A DNA stretch of 22,831 nucleotides from NCBI GenBank assembly GCA_004151065.3, contig NWUY0300003408.1, forward strand, positions 66,856-89,686, read 5' to 3'. Position 1 is the stretch's first letter. Every line of letters starts with the position of its first letter. This DNA comes from Larix sibirica. Taxonomy: Eukaryota; Streptophyta; Pinopsida; Pinales; Pinaceae. Shown in pieces: positions 9,638 through 18,230 of the stretch. The notes beneath the pieces are model-generated. The model had not been told where the DNA came from. It saw only the letters and a program-made list of their open reading frames with translations, and did not search any database. A program made the translations under genes and the position numbers.

Positions 9638-11120
9638 GATCAACCTGATAAATTATGGTGCAAGACTTATCTCAGGCTGAGCGACCAGGCGACATATGCG
9701 ATTTCTAGGATTGATACCTCTTCTCCTACGGCTACAGTCTCGTAGAGTATAAAACTAGTTGACTGATATTTATCCGTGAAATAATATTCCTTCATTTAGA
9801 TTTGGGATGTATCGTTTTGCCACCGAAACTCATTACTTCTTCCTCATTTTGATCTGGCGTTCTTTTAACAAATTGGTGAGAATCAGCAACGTGGATTCAT
9901 GGCATGGCTTTTGTTAACACTGCTGAAAAGTTTGATTTTCAAAATGATGTATGCTTTGTATGAAAACTTGTGTTTAAGAGATTTTACAATTCTAGGTTTT
10001 ATTTTATGATTACACGGTCAAAAAGAGAATCAAACTGAAACGGAATTCTTTGAATTATATAAATTAATTTTTCCTTCCAACAAAACTTTAATCCAAGCTT
10101 GCATTGACATATAACACTTCACATGTGTTTTGAAATGTGGCAAATATAAAATATAAAGGTGACAAATATATTTATAAAGTAACAATAATTTATAGAGTTT
10201 TTTTTTTAAATATGTCAATCCCTTTATGCAATGAATAATATTTCAAATACACTCTCTCCAAAAGACAACGTATCTTTTCCATATAAGAAAACTTTTCCCC
10301 AAAAGTTCATGAGTTTAGATAATTTTATGAAATTGTGAATCTTAAAAGGGATAAGTATTTTCAATAAAGTTTTTACCAAATTCAAAGAGAAAATTAAAAA
10401 ATTAAAAGTGATATCAATATTTTCATGAGATAAGATAAAGTATTAACGATAAGGACTAAGAATATTATCATATTTTTTTATAAATATATATGTAATTTAA
10501 CAAAGTCCCAAATTGATATTATCTTGAATGATGATTGATTATTATAAGTTTTATTAGATAAAAACTTCTTTCAAATTCCCTTTGATATTGCTTTAAATAT
10601 GAAAAGAGATTTTAGAAGAAACAAAAAATCAATTTCTTAAAATATGTCATTTATGAAATTATCTAGCGAATTAAAAGTAGTTTGCTTAATGTATTTTATA
10701 ATGATAACATATCTAAAGATAAAATTACATATAAGCAAATCTCAAATGTTTTATCAATAAATGTGAAATGACATATTTTAATGCAACAGTTAAAAGCTTA
10801 TAAAACTAATACCAAGGGTAAGATGGAAAACCAATTATTTTAATATGATGTTGCAAAGTCATTATTACACGGAAGACAAGCAATAACACCAACCATGAAG
10901 CACCCAAGTCACCCAAGTCAGATAGTTAAGAAAGTAAATGAACACCAAATCATTTTTCATTAAACCAAGTCAAAAGACAAGCAACCCAAAGAGTAAAGGC
11001 CAATGGAACCACCCTTTCAAACCAAGCAAGGAAAACTAATACTAAGTATTTACAAAATTCTAATGGGGCTCCCTTTGATTTTGGAAAAATCAAGGGGAGT
11101 TGTTGGGGTGCCAACACGTC
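9638..11120. other. AT-rich non-coding stretch
   Basis: Up to about 10000 the sequence has moderate GC and could be a 3' untranslated region of the fragment upstream. From 10000 to 10850 it is very AT-rich with no long open frame. From 10860 to 11117 it has A/C-rich text with a small GTCACCCAAGTCACCCAAGTC duplication near 10905-10920. I see no gene, tRNA or clear mobile-element terminus. LINE similarity begins at about 11121. Confidence 0.6.
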
Positions 11121-11477
11121 CTTTGTGGCCAACACAGTGAAACTATAGCACACCTTTTAGATGAGTGTAGTTTTGCAGCTTCTCTTTGGGATGAAGGTGC
11201 TAGGATTTTCCGAAGGTCTGAGCGGGTGAGGACTTTACCTAAGCAAACGGTGAGAAATTGGAGAGGGGATCCTTTCCAAGGGAGAATCCTGAATCATATA
11301 TGGAAACTCTTTCCTGGGTTTACCCTTTTGGCGGTGTGGAAGGAACGGAATAAACGTCTGTTTCGGGGTAAAAATTGTTCATGGCAGACTGTTTGGGGGC
11401 AGATTCAGAATGGGATTACTGAGACGTTGAAATTATCCTTTTGGAATGAACACGATTTGAAAATACCAGAAAAATGA
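11121..11477 (+). pseudogene. LINE ORF2 zf-RVT fragment (copy 3)
   Basis: Open from the junction to TGA at 11475-11477. It contains the second half of zf-RVT (LCGQHSETIAHLLDEC), then SFAASLWDEGARIFRRSERV, NWRGDPFQGRILNHIWKLFP and AVWKERNKRLFRGKNCSW. It is intact where copies 1 and 2 have stops (RRSER and WKLFP are readable), so it shows the ancestral sequence better. An extra A in the run at about 11471-11475 causes the TGA and shifts the frame before the RNase H domain. Confidence 0.8.
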
Positions 11478-11568
11478 ACTTCGGATTCTCCATACCTGGG
11501 GTATCTTGGTGCTTCCACAGTCCATCGGGCGCAATAATGTCGGTAATAGGTAGCAAGACAGTCCGACT

Positions 11569-12168
11569 GTGTGGTCGCCACCTCAACCGGGGTGGCTAAA
11601 ACTGAACTTTGATGGAGCTTCAAAAGGAAACCCTGGGATGGCAGGTTATGGTGGTGCGATGCGTAATGAACAGGGTAAGGTATTGTTCAGTTACTACGGG
11701 AATCTGGGCTGTGAAATGAATAATGCGGCGGAGTGTGAAGCATTGTTATAGGGCTGAAGTATTGTGGCTCGTCGTGGCATTAGCAGTATGATCGTGGAAG
11801 GAGACTCTAATATGCTCATACAGATCACTACCAGAATTAATAACGGGACCCATGCAGCTAAACTGGAAACCTCGTGGCGTCTGGTGTGGCGTCTTACGTG
11901 TCTGGGAAACCTCATCACCTCCTTTAACTCCATCTTTTTCCAGCGCATCCGGAGAAGTGCCAACTGTTTGGCCGATGCACTTGCCAATCAGGGTGCCAGT
12001 AAGTGTAATGAGCGATGGGATGGGGACGCTTTGGAATTACCATCAGATACGTGTCGAATTAAATGCATTAAAATCGCCAAGTGTGATCGTGGAGAAACAC
12101 TGTTGAATGCTAACGACAGAACTCCTCCAAATCTCAAGGTTTGCAGATCTGATGGTACATGTCTTTGA
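11569..12168 (+). pseudogene. RNase H domain of LINE ORF2 (copy 3)
   Basis: Same frame and extent as 589-1188. Motifs: LNFDGASKGNPGMAGYGG (first Asp), NNAAECEALL (Glu), VEGDSN (Asp) and ANCLADALANQGAS (fourth Asp, intact here and changed to Glu in copies 1 and 2). All four catalytic acidic residues are therefore present in this copy. Two close stops, TAG 11749-11751 and TGA 11755-11757, interrupt it just after the Glu motif where the others read LLQGLS. A TAG at 11551-11553 precedes it, at the same codon as the stops at 571 and 8149. Confidence 0.85.
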
Positions 12169-13140
12169 ATGTTCGGACATATGGTGTTCTGGTAATAAGA
12201 ATAAAAGGACTAATGTGTGGTTTTCCTGGGATTTCCTTTCGAATGGGGAAATTAAGTTACGAGAGGTGAAGCGTGAGAAGGACATGGTGGATCGATCTCA
12301 CATGATCCTTATGGATTGTCACAATCAGTGGAGGATGGACGTGACGAAGGCTCAGGACAGGCTTAATCATTACAGAGACTGGGACTTAATGAGGGAGAGT
12401 GTGATGGCAAGGGGCGGCTTCCCTTAAATTTGGAGTGCAGGGATGGTTACAATTGAAGAGATTATCGCCTGGATTACGTCTGTGCCTGGTTTCACTATTG
12501 TAATTCTTTTTTAGGTGTGCAGAGTGACTGCAAGGGTGAGGCCATCATGCCGCAGAGAGGAAGAATGAGGAGAGGTAGATGTGCCCATGGTGAGTGAAGC
12601 AATGCTAGTGGTGGTGCCCCGGTGCACGCCAGCCCTAGCCGGGAGCAATGGAATGTTGCTGCGACGATTGTCTTCTTTCGACGTTTCTTTCCTCTGGGTG
12701 TGCAGCAAGAGGTAGAGGAAATTGAAATGGATTTATGGCGCCTGGTAGGGGAGGAGGAGCTGCCTGAGGAGGCGGTTGCGATGATTGATTGGATCCATGA
12801 ACGGGGTAACACGTTGGGACGGATGGCCTTGTATAACCAGGCTGTCGTCACTCTGTGGGTCACCAAGACTCTGGTCGCTCAATGTTTGGAGACTAGGGGT
12901 GATGCTCTGTCTAGATCCCCGCGGCTTAAAAAATTGGAAGATCTTTGTAAGGATACTGCTGAAAATTGTAACTAGATTCACATGAAATTAGATGCACTGG
13001 CTAGAGATCTGGGGATTTCGTATCTATCACACCCAAAGAAAGTGGAAAATACCCGTGAGATAAAATTAAGTGCTCAAGGGAAGGCTAAGGAAGCACCCCC
13101 GGTTGTGATAATTGAGGACGAGGCTGGTCCGTTCGCCTAA
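12107..13140 (+). pseudogene. candidate LINE third ORF (copy 3), full extent
   Basis: It starts at an ATG overlapping the RNase H frame by 62 bp. The first 106 codons (12107-12427) are open and match copies 1 and 2. The same frame can be followed with stops (near 12425 and 12512) to about 12700. The frame at 12709-12975 then continues with an acidic, Leu-rich, probably helical region (EEIEMDLWRLVGEEELPEEA, KLEDLCKDTAENCN). After one TAG (12973-12975) it goes on to VVIIEDEAGPFA and TAA at 13138-13140. Total capacity is about 340 codons. I recognise no domain. The joining of the parts is inference from coding-like composition. Confidence 0.4.
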
Positions 13141-13592
13141 TGTAATGTCTGTGGATTTTCAACTTGGTGACTATCGGCTTGAAGATTATCGGCATGGTGA
13201 AGGTTGGCCTATCGTTCGGTTTTATTTTCAATATTTTCTCTATTCTGGTACTTTGGTTATGGGTCTGCTACTTGGAAACTGTTATTTTGTATGGAACACT
13301 TTTTGTACTATCGGGGCTTGACCTCTTTTTTGGATAGGGGGTTTAGTACTTGCGGCCTTTATTTTTTTAAGTTCTTGGGTTCGGGCTTGGTTTCTTTGTA
13401 ACCAGTATGGCATATGTAGCTCTGTTTTGTTATGTGAAGCTTTGGAGGTGGGTTTTGGGAATTCTGGGTTTGTCTAATGTTGATGTTCTGTGGTGGCTAT
13501 GTTAGCACCGGGATGAATGTAATGTTGAAAGTATGTAATTTTGCCACTTTTTTAATAGAATGAAAGGTCCTTTTTTTGCTTAAAAAAATAAA
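13141..13592 (+). other. LINE 3' untranslated region and A-rich tail
   Basis: TG-rich sequence without a convincing reading frame runs from the last stop of the third frame to TTAATAGAATGAAAGG, a T run, then TTAAAAAAATAAAAA. This is the usual texture of a plant LINE 3' untranslated region ending in poly(A). Short open frames at 13112-13401 are T-rich chance frames. Confidence 0.65.
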
Positions 13593-13610
13593 AAAGTTCA
13601 CTGATATTGC
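13593..13610 (+). repeat. LINE target-site duplication, 3' copy
   Basis: AAAGTTCACTGATATTGC directly after the A-rich tail, 17 of 18 bases identical to 2748-2765. Host sequence then resumes as ACATTTTGC, comparable to ACATCTTAA after the same word in repeat unit 1 (2551). The left edge is uncertain by a few A residues because it merges with the poly(A). Confidence 0.65.
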
Positions 13611-13636
13611 ACATTTTGCTTGGATTAGGCTTCTAA

Positions 13637-13845
13637 TGTTTACCTTTATTGTTGTTATTGTAATGTAGGGCTTGGCAAGACATTTGAGAGACATGAAAAT
13701 GAAATAATAAGCAAGTCTAGCATAGAAGTTGGGTCCATTTATGTTACATTTATTATTGTTATTGAAATGTAGGGCTTGGAGAGACATTCGAGAGACATGA
13801 AAATGAATTAATAAGCAAGTCTAGCATAGAAGTTGGATCCATTTA
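13637..13845 (+). repeat. 104-bp tandem duplication with an exon-like segment
   Basis: Unit 1 begins at about 13637 and unit 2 at 13741, with roughly 90% identity. Each contains a T-rich tract ending AATGTAG, like a splice acceptor, followed by GGGCTTGG. In one frame the units read GLGKTFERHENEIISKSSIE (13668) and GLGETFERHENELISKSSIE (13772), each followed by VGSIYV. Unit 2 stays open through PLPSTGQKSNDSLYGHQRL to TAA near 13907. Silent and conservative differences between the units suggest coding origin. The protein is not one I recognise. It lies upstream of, and probably in the same locus as, the phosphatase-like modules. Confidence 0.6.
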
Positions 13846-14018
13846 TGTTCCTCTCCCATCCACAGGTCAAAAATCTAATGATTCTTTGTATGGGCATCAA
13901 AGACTATAAAGAATTTATACTGTTAAATATGGAACTCCATTTCAGTTTCTTTGTACGGTCTTCATGAACTATAGAACATAGTATTATGTATCATGTGATG
14001 GAGGATTTCCCAGTACAG

Positions 14019-14525
14019 ATTCAAATAAAAAAGAGGGACTCTTGATATTAGATTTGGAGGATTTTTTTGTTACTCTGAAATCCTCCAATTCCTACACCAG
14101 GACAAAAGAAGTGTCAAAAGAAGTGTATAGGAGTTTAGACTAGGATAATACTAATTTTAAAATCAAAACAAAAACATATCAATAGTGGGTACATGCATTC
14201 TATTTCTTGTAGTTATGTGTGGAAAGATTCTATACTGGAATCTGGTGAACCAAAAGCGGAAGTGATGGAGTGCCCTTTCTTCATAAATTTCTTGGGAAAA
14301 GAAAAAATAATTTCTAGATCAATTTTTAAGTTTGTTTGGTTTGCCGATAAATGTGATAAAAACCAGCCAGGTAAATATGTCAAAAAATTGGAAACAATTT
14401 GGAGAATGCATGGAAAATATTTCTCCAAGACGAACAAGGAGCAATAAGGGAAGCCTCTTGAAAATTGCATAGTTGTAAACCCTTATAAATGCCCTGAGGA
14501 CGACACTAGTAATCTATTAACATGA
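14019..14525 (+). pseudogene. degenerate FCP1/NIF-like (HAD) module 1
   Basis: After a CAG acceptor-like site, the frame from 14021 reads NKKEGLLILDLEDFF. This resembles the start of plant NLI-interacting-factor domains (K-LLVLDLNGLL), with the nucleophile Asp at 14051-14053 kept and the second acidic position Glu. That frame ends at TAG 14141-14143. The frame from 14193 carries the later part: WFADKCDKN, KYVKKLETIWRMHGKYFSKTN, then TAA 14445-14447. It continues to ENCIVVNPYKCPEDDTSNLL and TGA 14523-14525, and this tail resembles the end of the third module. The DD-containing motif between SKTN and ENCI is missing. The call rests on parallels with modules 2 and 3. Alternative: unrelated decayed exons. 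Confidence 0.4.
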
Positions 14526-14620
14526 TTATGGTAGTATCTTGTTAAAATAAAAACAACATTTCATATAAGGAACTTTATCTCCGGTTTTAGGGATAAAGTC
14601 GTTGTGTAACATGAAACTTT

Positions 14621-14664
14621 AAACATTTTAATATAATTTTATAAACATTTTAATATAATTTTAT
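14621..14664. repeat. perfect 22-bp tandem duplication
   Basis: AAACATTTTAATATAATTTT plus AT occurs twice in a row without a mismatch. It lies in AT-rich, intron-like sequence between modules 1 and 2. Confidence 0.9.
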
Positions 14665-14931
14665 AAGATAGTAATGTTATTGACTTTTCTTTATTTCTAT
14701 TGAGAAAAGTCATCAACGTGATTAATTTTTTTTGGTTTAATGGTTTATATATGCTAATGTTTGAATTTTATATTGATAGAAATTTATATTTGTAATTTAT
14801 TGCCAATTTCCTGTACCTTCTTGTTTAATTAGAATACTTATTTAATTATTTTTTTTAATATAGTAGCTATATTTTTAGTTAATAATAATCATCATTTGGT
14901 ACTCTTGTAGTTATATATTTAGTCATGGATT

Positions 14932-15529
14932 TTGTATGTAGCTGAAACATCTAGTCAAAAGAAATTGTTGGTATTGGGAGCAGAGGGGCTGCTATTTGAA
15001 AGTGGAAAAGGATACGTTGACAGATTTCCAAATTTCGTGCATGGATGCTATCATTATTATGCATTAAATGTTACTCATGATATCGTCGATATTGCACGAG
15101 CGCATTTTGACATCACTCTATGGTTTAACTTTTTAGATTTTGTGGAAATAAGGAAGTTGAAGAATGAATTAGATTGGTCCAGAGATCAAAATTTCATATT
15201 TATTTAGGGACGCCAACAATGTATACATACTAAGTACTTTTAAAAAACGTATGATTATATTGGTGGAGTACAACATGTTTACATGAAATTTTTTAATGAT
15301 GTACTTATCCAGTATATAGAGATATGAAAATTCAAATCTCTTGTTTATTGATGGTCAATACCATTCGGAAGAAAATAATGAAGAGAACTATTTACTAATT
15401 CCATCATGTTGGAGATTTGATGGCTCGATCGAGAGATATAAAAATGTGAAAACAATGTTGTATTCTCTTTTAAATCACCTTGGGCTCTTGTCGAAACATG
15501 ACTCACTGGTTGAAAACATTCAACTTTAG
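14932..15529 (+). pseudogene. degenerate FCP1/NIF-like (HAD) module 2
   Basis: After a GTAG acceptor-like site the frame reads ETSSQKKLLVLGAEGLLFES. The position of the HAD nucleophile Asp is Gly (GGA 14977-14979) and the second acid is Glu. Next come ARAHFDITLWF, like the F-V-LW segment of the family, and TAG at 15205-15207. The same frame resumes with DYIGGVQHVYMKFFNDVLIQ, where the Lys of HAD motif III is kept, to TGA 15325-15327. A one-base shift near 15320 gives YENSNLLFIDGQYHSEENNE, equivalent to the VDD motif IV with the second Asp as Gly. It ends LYSLLNHLGLLSKHDSLVENIQL at TAG 15527-15529. Two stops, one frameshift and a lost nucleophile indicate a pseudogene. Confidence 0.55.
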
Positions 15530-15760
15530 ATGACAAAATTTGGAAGGATTGCAATATATATTTTTCTATAGTATCACATTTAACTGTCTATACGAAATTG
15601 ACAAACAATTTCCTTGGAAAACATTGCGTGAGGATTACCTTTATTTTTTTAAATTTGTTTTTAAAAAGTATGAATTAAAATATTTAAGTGATGACACCTT
15701 TCAAAAAATCCATGTCATATTAATGTACATAATCTAGCCTATAATGTTTTATCCAGTAAC

Positions 15761-16570
15761 TAGGTGTGTTCAGGGAAACGATATGCCGATCTTTTCCTTT
15801 TTCAATAATTGGATATCAAGAAGAAGGATAAGGAAAGAAGGATCATTTGACCCTTTCCTTTAACATTAAAGTGATTATCGGGATATCAGGAAATAAAAGA
15901 AGGATTGGCCAAAAATCCCCAAGGAAAACCTATATGTTTTCCTTTGTCACTAAGTATACGTTGTCTCCAACCATGCTTATTTATACATAGATCTGTCCTC
16001 CAATGTTGAATAATCCATGAAACGAGATATGTATATGTTTTAAGAGTATCAAATGATCCTTATTTGACAATAAGGTTGACGTGGAAGTGTTAGACAATAG
16101 TGTAGGGTGTATCCAACGAAAGGATCGGTCGATCTTTTCCTTAGTCATTAAGTGGATATCAAGAAACTAGATAAGGAAAGAAGGATCGACCGATCCTTCT
16201 TTTACCATAAGGTTAACGTGATAGTGCCAAATAGTAGTGTAGGGTGTATCTAGGGAAATGATCAACTAAACCTTTCCTTTGTCGTTAAGTGGATTTCGGG
16301 AAATCAGATAAGGAAAGAAGGATCGACCGATCTTTTCCTTTATCATTAAGTGATTATCAGTAGACTAGGATATAAAAGAAGGATCAGCTGACACTCACCA
16401 AGGAAAACATATATGGTGTACTTTGTCATTAAGTATATGTTGTCTCCAACCATGATTGCATATATGTCAAGTTGTCCTCCTCCAATGTTTTATCATCCAC
16501 AAAACTACATATGTTTCGAAAGTGTTGTTCAAACATTTGTTTAGTCTAAGCTTGATGTGGAAATGTCAAA
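15761..16570. repeat. hairpin-rich direct-repeat cluster
   Basis: A unit starting TAGG(T/G)TGT(G/A)TC begins at about 15761, 16103 and 16240. Each carries AAGGAAAGAAGGATC, from about 15829, 16173 and 16310. A longer segment (AAGGAAAAC to CTCCAACCATG) at 15921 recurs at 16400 with a period of 479 bp. Inside are inverted repeats: perfect 12-bp arms AAAGAAGGATCG and CGATCCTTCTTT around a 2-base centre at 16177-16202, and a larger stem pairing 16121-16143 with 16172-16197. A near-palindrome lies at 16307-16345. There is no open frame of note. It could be a MITE-like or satellite-like element, or simply part of an intron. Confidence 0.65.
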
Positions 16571-17071
16571 TATCACCTGGCCTTCATAGTATTCTCCTCC
16601 AAAAAACCAATAACATGGGTTTTCCAATGCATCTATCATGGTGGTGTGGATGACTCATTTTATAAAATTGGATTTTTGTAGCTATGTTACGATGATGGAT
16701 CCCCCAAAGAGATCGATTCTGAGACAAGATCAGTCCAATCTTATTTTTTTATTCTGTATAAGGTCCTTTCATGTGCACACACCTAGACATGCTCCTCCAA
16801 TATTATGTTTTCCCAAAAATGTGAAATTTTTTCGAAGTCTCATTCAATCCTTTCTTCATCTGAGAGTTATTATAGATTTCTCATACGTGTTCACAATATT
16901 CCACAGTTGATTTAGTTGAAATTTTGTTTATTTACATGAAATCAATGTTATTAAATTTTATTTTCTATACAAATATGACTAAACTATTTATGTGTTGACA
17001 TTTTTAGAAAATCCCTTTCAGATTGGTGGTGTGTTGCATGTTAAAAATGTGTTCGTTAATCAAAGTGTGTT
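16571..17071. other. non-coding, intron-like stretch
   Basis: AT-rich sequence between the repeat cluster and module 3. A 90-codon open frame at 16638-16910 has no recognisable motif. The end, TTTTTGCGTGTAG at about 17070, looks like a splice acceptor just before the start of module 3. Confidence 0.5.
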
Positions 17072-17694
17072 TTGTGGTTTTTGCGTGTAGATACATGTTT
17101 ATTAGATAAACGGTTGATAATATTCAATTTAAATGGAGTATTGTTACATCCTATTCATAAGACTACATTATCAAACAAGGCAGTGTACCGTAATGCAGGC
17201 ATCATTGAAAGAACAAATATTTATTTTATACGTCCAGGGTTAAAGGATTTTCTTAAACAGTGTATTACTATTTTTTAGGTTGGTTTATGGACATCCGCGC
17301 AAACCAAAAATGTGAATTATTTTTTTCCAGGACTTTTAGACAAACAAAATTGAAAAAAGAGCAATTTAAAGTCATACTAACACAAGATCATTGTGATGCA
17401 AAACCATGAAAGGGCCATGTTGGAGGTGGCAATCCAAATGTATATCTCAATCCTTTAGATAATGTCTGGAATATGTTAAACTATGCTTATGATGCTAGTA
17501 ACATGGTGATTGTGGACGATTCAGAAGAAAAACATGTTTGTAAAGGTGAAGGGAACTATGTAATTGCAAATATCTATAATTGTGATGGTGAGAATGACAC
17601 ATACTTGTTATATCAATTGTGTCCCTTTTTGTTATGCCTTAACGGTGTTAACAACGTAAGATCTATTGTGAAAAAAATGAAATTTGTTTGTTGA
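17072..17694 (+). pseudogene. degenerate FCP1/NIF-like (HAD) module 3
   Basis: The clearest of the three modules. LLDKRLIIFNLNGVLLHP corresponds to HAD motif I (usually DLDG or, in plants, DLNG), but the nucleophile codon is AAT, Asn (17126-17128). Next are FIRPGLKDFLKQC, TAG 17276-17278, and VGLWTSAQTKNV (motif II region). A frameshift near 17345 leads to VILTQDHCDAKP, TGA 17407-17409, then KGHVGGGNPNVYLNPLDNVW with Asn where motif III Lys is expected. YDASNMVIVDDSEEKHVC (motif IV, both Asp intact) and NYVIANIYNCDGENDTYLL close the domain before TGA 17692-17694. Family members are protein Ser phosphatases related to those acting on RNA polymerase II. This copy cannot be catalytic. Confidence 0.7.
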
Positions 17695-18230
17695 TTAATG
17701 TGCTGCCATTTTTTATCTTCATAGTCTTCTCTATGTGTGGCATTGTTATCTAGTTTTGTTTTATTCTTTGAAGGGTCTTTTTAGTGATTTGTTACCAACA
17801 TTTAAATTTCTAAATAGTATGTTGCTAAATTGGATTTAAAATCTGCAGATTGGGGTTTACATAAAATTAGAAAAATTAGATTCTAAAAATGCCAGTCTCG
17901 GTTTTGGAAAGTGCAAAACCTGTTTCAAAATGTACCAATAATGGGTTCAAAAACTAACAAAATTAGTTCCAAACGTCTCAAAATTGGGACCAGAAAGTGC
18001 AAAATGCAATTCAAAAAGTGCCAATTTCAAACCCAAAAAATGCAGTTTTCAAAAACGGATATTGGCACTTTTTGAACTCCATATTGGAACTTTCTGGACT
18101 TTATAAAGGCAGTTTTTGGACATGAGAAAGGGTGTTTTTACCTGTTTTTGAATGGGCTTGGATTGGAATATGTCCAGATTTAATGAAATGGGCGTTATGC
18201 TAATGTATTCAAGGGACGTAGATCACACTA
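17695..18230. other. A-rich region with an inverted repeat
   Basis: From 17880 to 18060 variants of AAAGTGCAAAA and AAAAAGTGCCAAT recur several times. TTCAAAAAGTGCCAAT near 18010 is inverted as ATTGGCACTTTTTGAA near 18063, giving stems of 16 bp around a loop of about 35 bp. No open frame is supported. Confidence 0.6.

Larger units (their letters stand above)
2766..13592 (+). mobile_element. degenerate plant L1-type LINE with RNase H, including internal rearrangement
   Basis: The block is bounded by an 18-bp near-identical direct repeat and ends in an A-rich tail (13577-13592). It contains, in order, a 5' leader, ORF1 (DUF4283-like plus zinc knuckle), ORF2 (endonuclease, reverse transcriptase, zf-RVT, RNase H), a non-LINE insert with an N (9056-11120), and a second LINE tail running to the poly(A). 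Taking 2766-7719 plus 11121-13592 gives about 7.4 kb, a plausible full-length element. The extra tail (7720-9055) and insert would then be a second element, a duplication or a misassembly. All reading frames carry multiple stops. Confidence 0.7.
11121..13592 (+). mobile_element. diverged LINE tail copy 3, to poly(A)-like end
   Basis: From about 11121 the sequence aligns to position 141 of copy 1 at an offset of 10980, with many substitutions and two one-base indels. Upstream of 11121 the match stops abruptly. It carries the zf-RVT remainder, RNase H, the third frame and a 3' untranslated region, and ends in TTTTTTTGCTTAAAAAAATAAAAA at 13568-13592. It has fewer lesions in the RNase H motifs than copies 1 and 2. 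It is either the true 3' end of the LINE that starts at 2766, or a separate 5'-truncated insertion of the same family. Confidence 0.8.

Noticed and set aside
10950-11153. Minus-strand 67-codon frame crossing the LINE junction at about 11121
   Set aside because: It spans the boundary between unrelated sequences, so at least part is chance, and no domain is recognisable.
12495-12866. Minus-strand 123-codon frame
   Set aside because: It lies opposite the acidic coding-like tail of the third LINE frame, and its Ser/Pro/Thr-rich text is a shadow of that composition.
13112-13401. Open frames of 65-69 codons in the LINE 3' region
   Set aside because: T-rich, Phe/Leu/Tyr-heavy translations in three overlapping frames, after the last plausible stop, are typical of chance frames in an untranslated region.
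15761-16570. CRISPR-like array
   Set aside because: The repeats are diverged, unevenly spaced and hairpin-forming within plant-type DNA, with no short uniform repeat and spacer pattern and no cas genes.
16638-16910. A 90-codon plus-strand frame between repeat cluster and module 3
   Set aside because: No motif, no splice or start context of note, and an aromatic-rich composition expected from AT-rich DNA.
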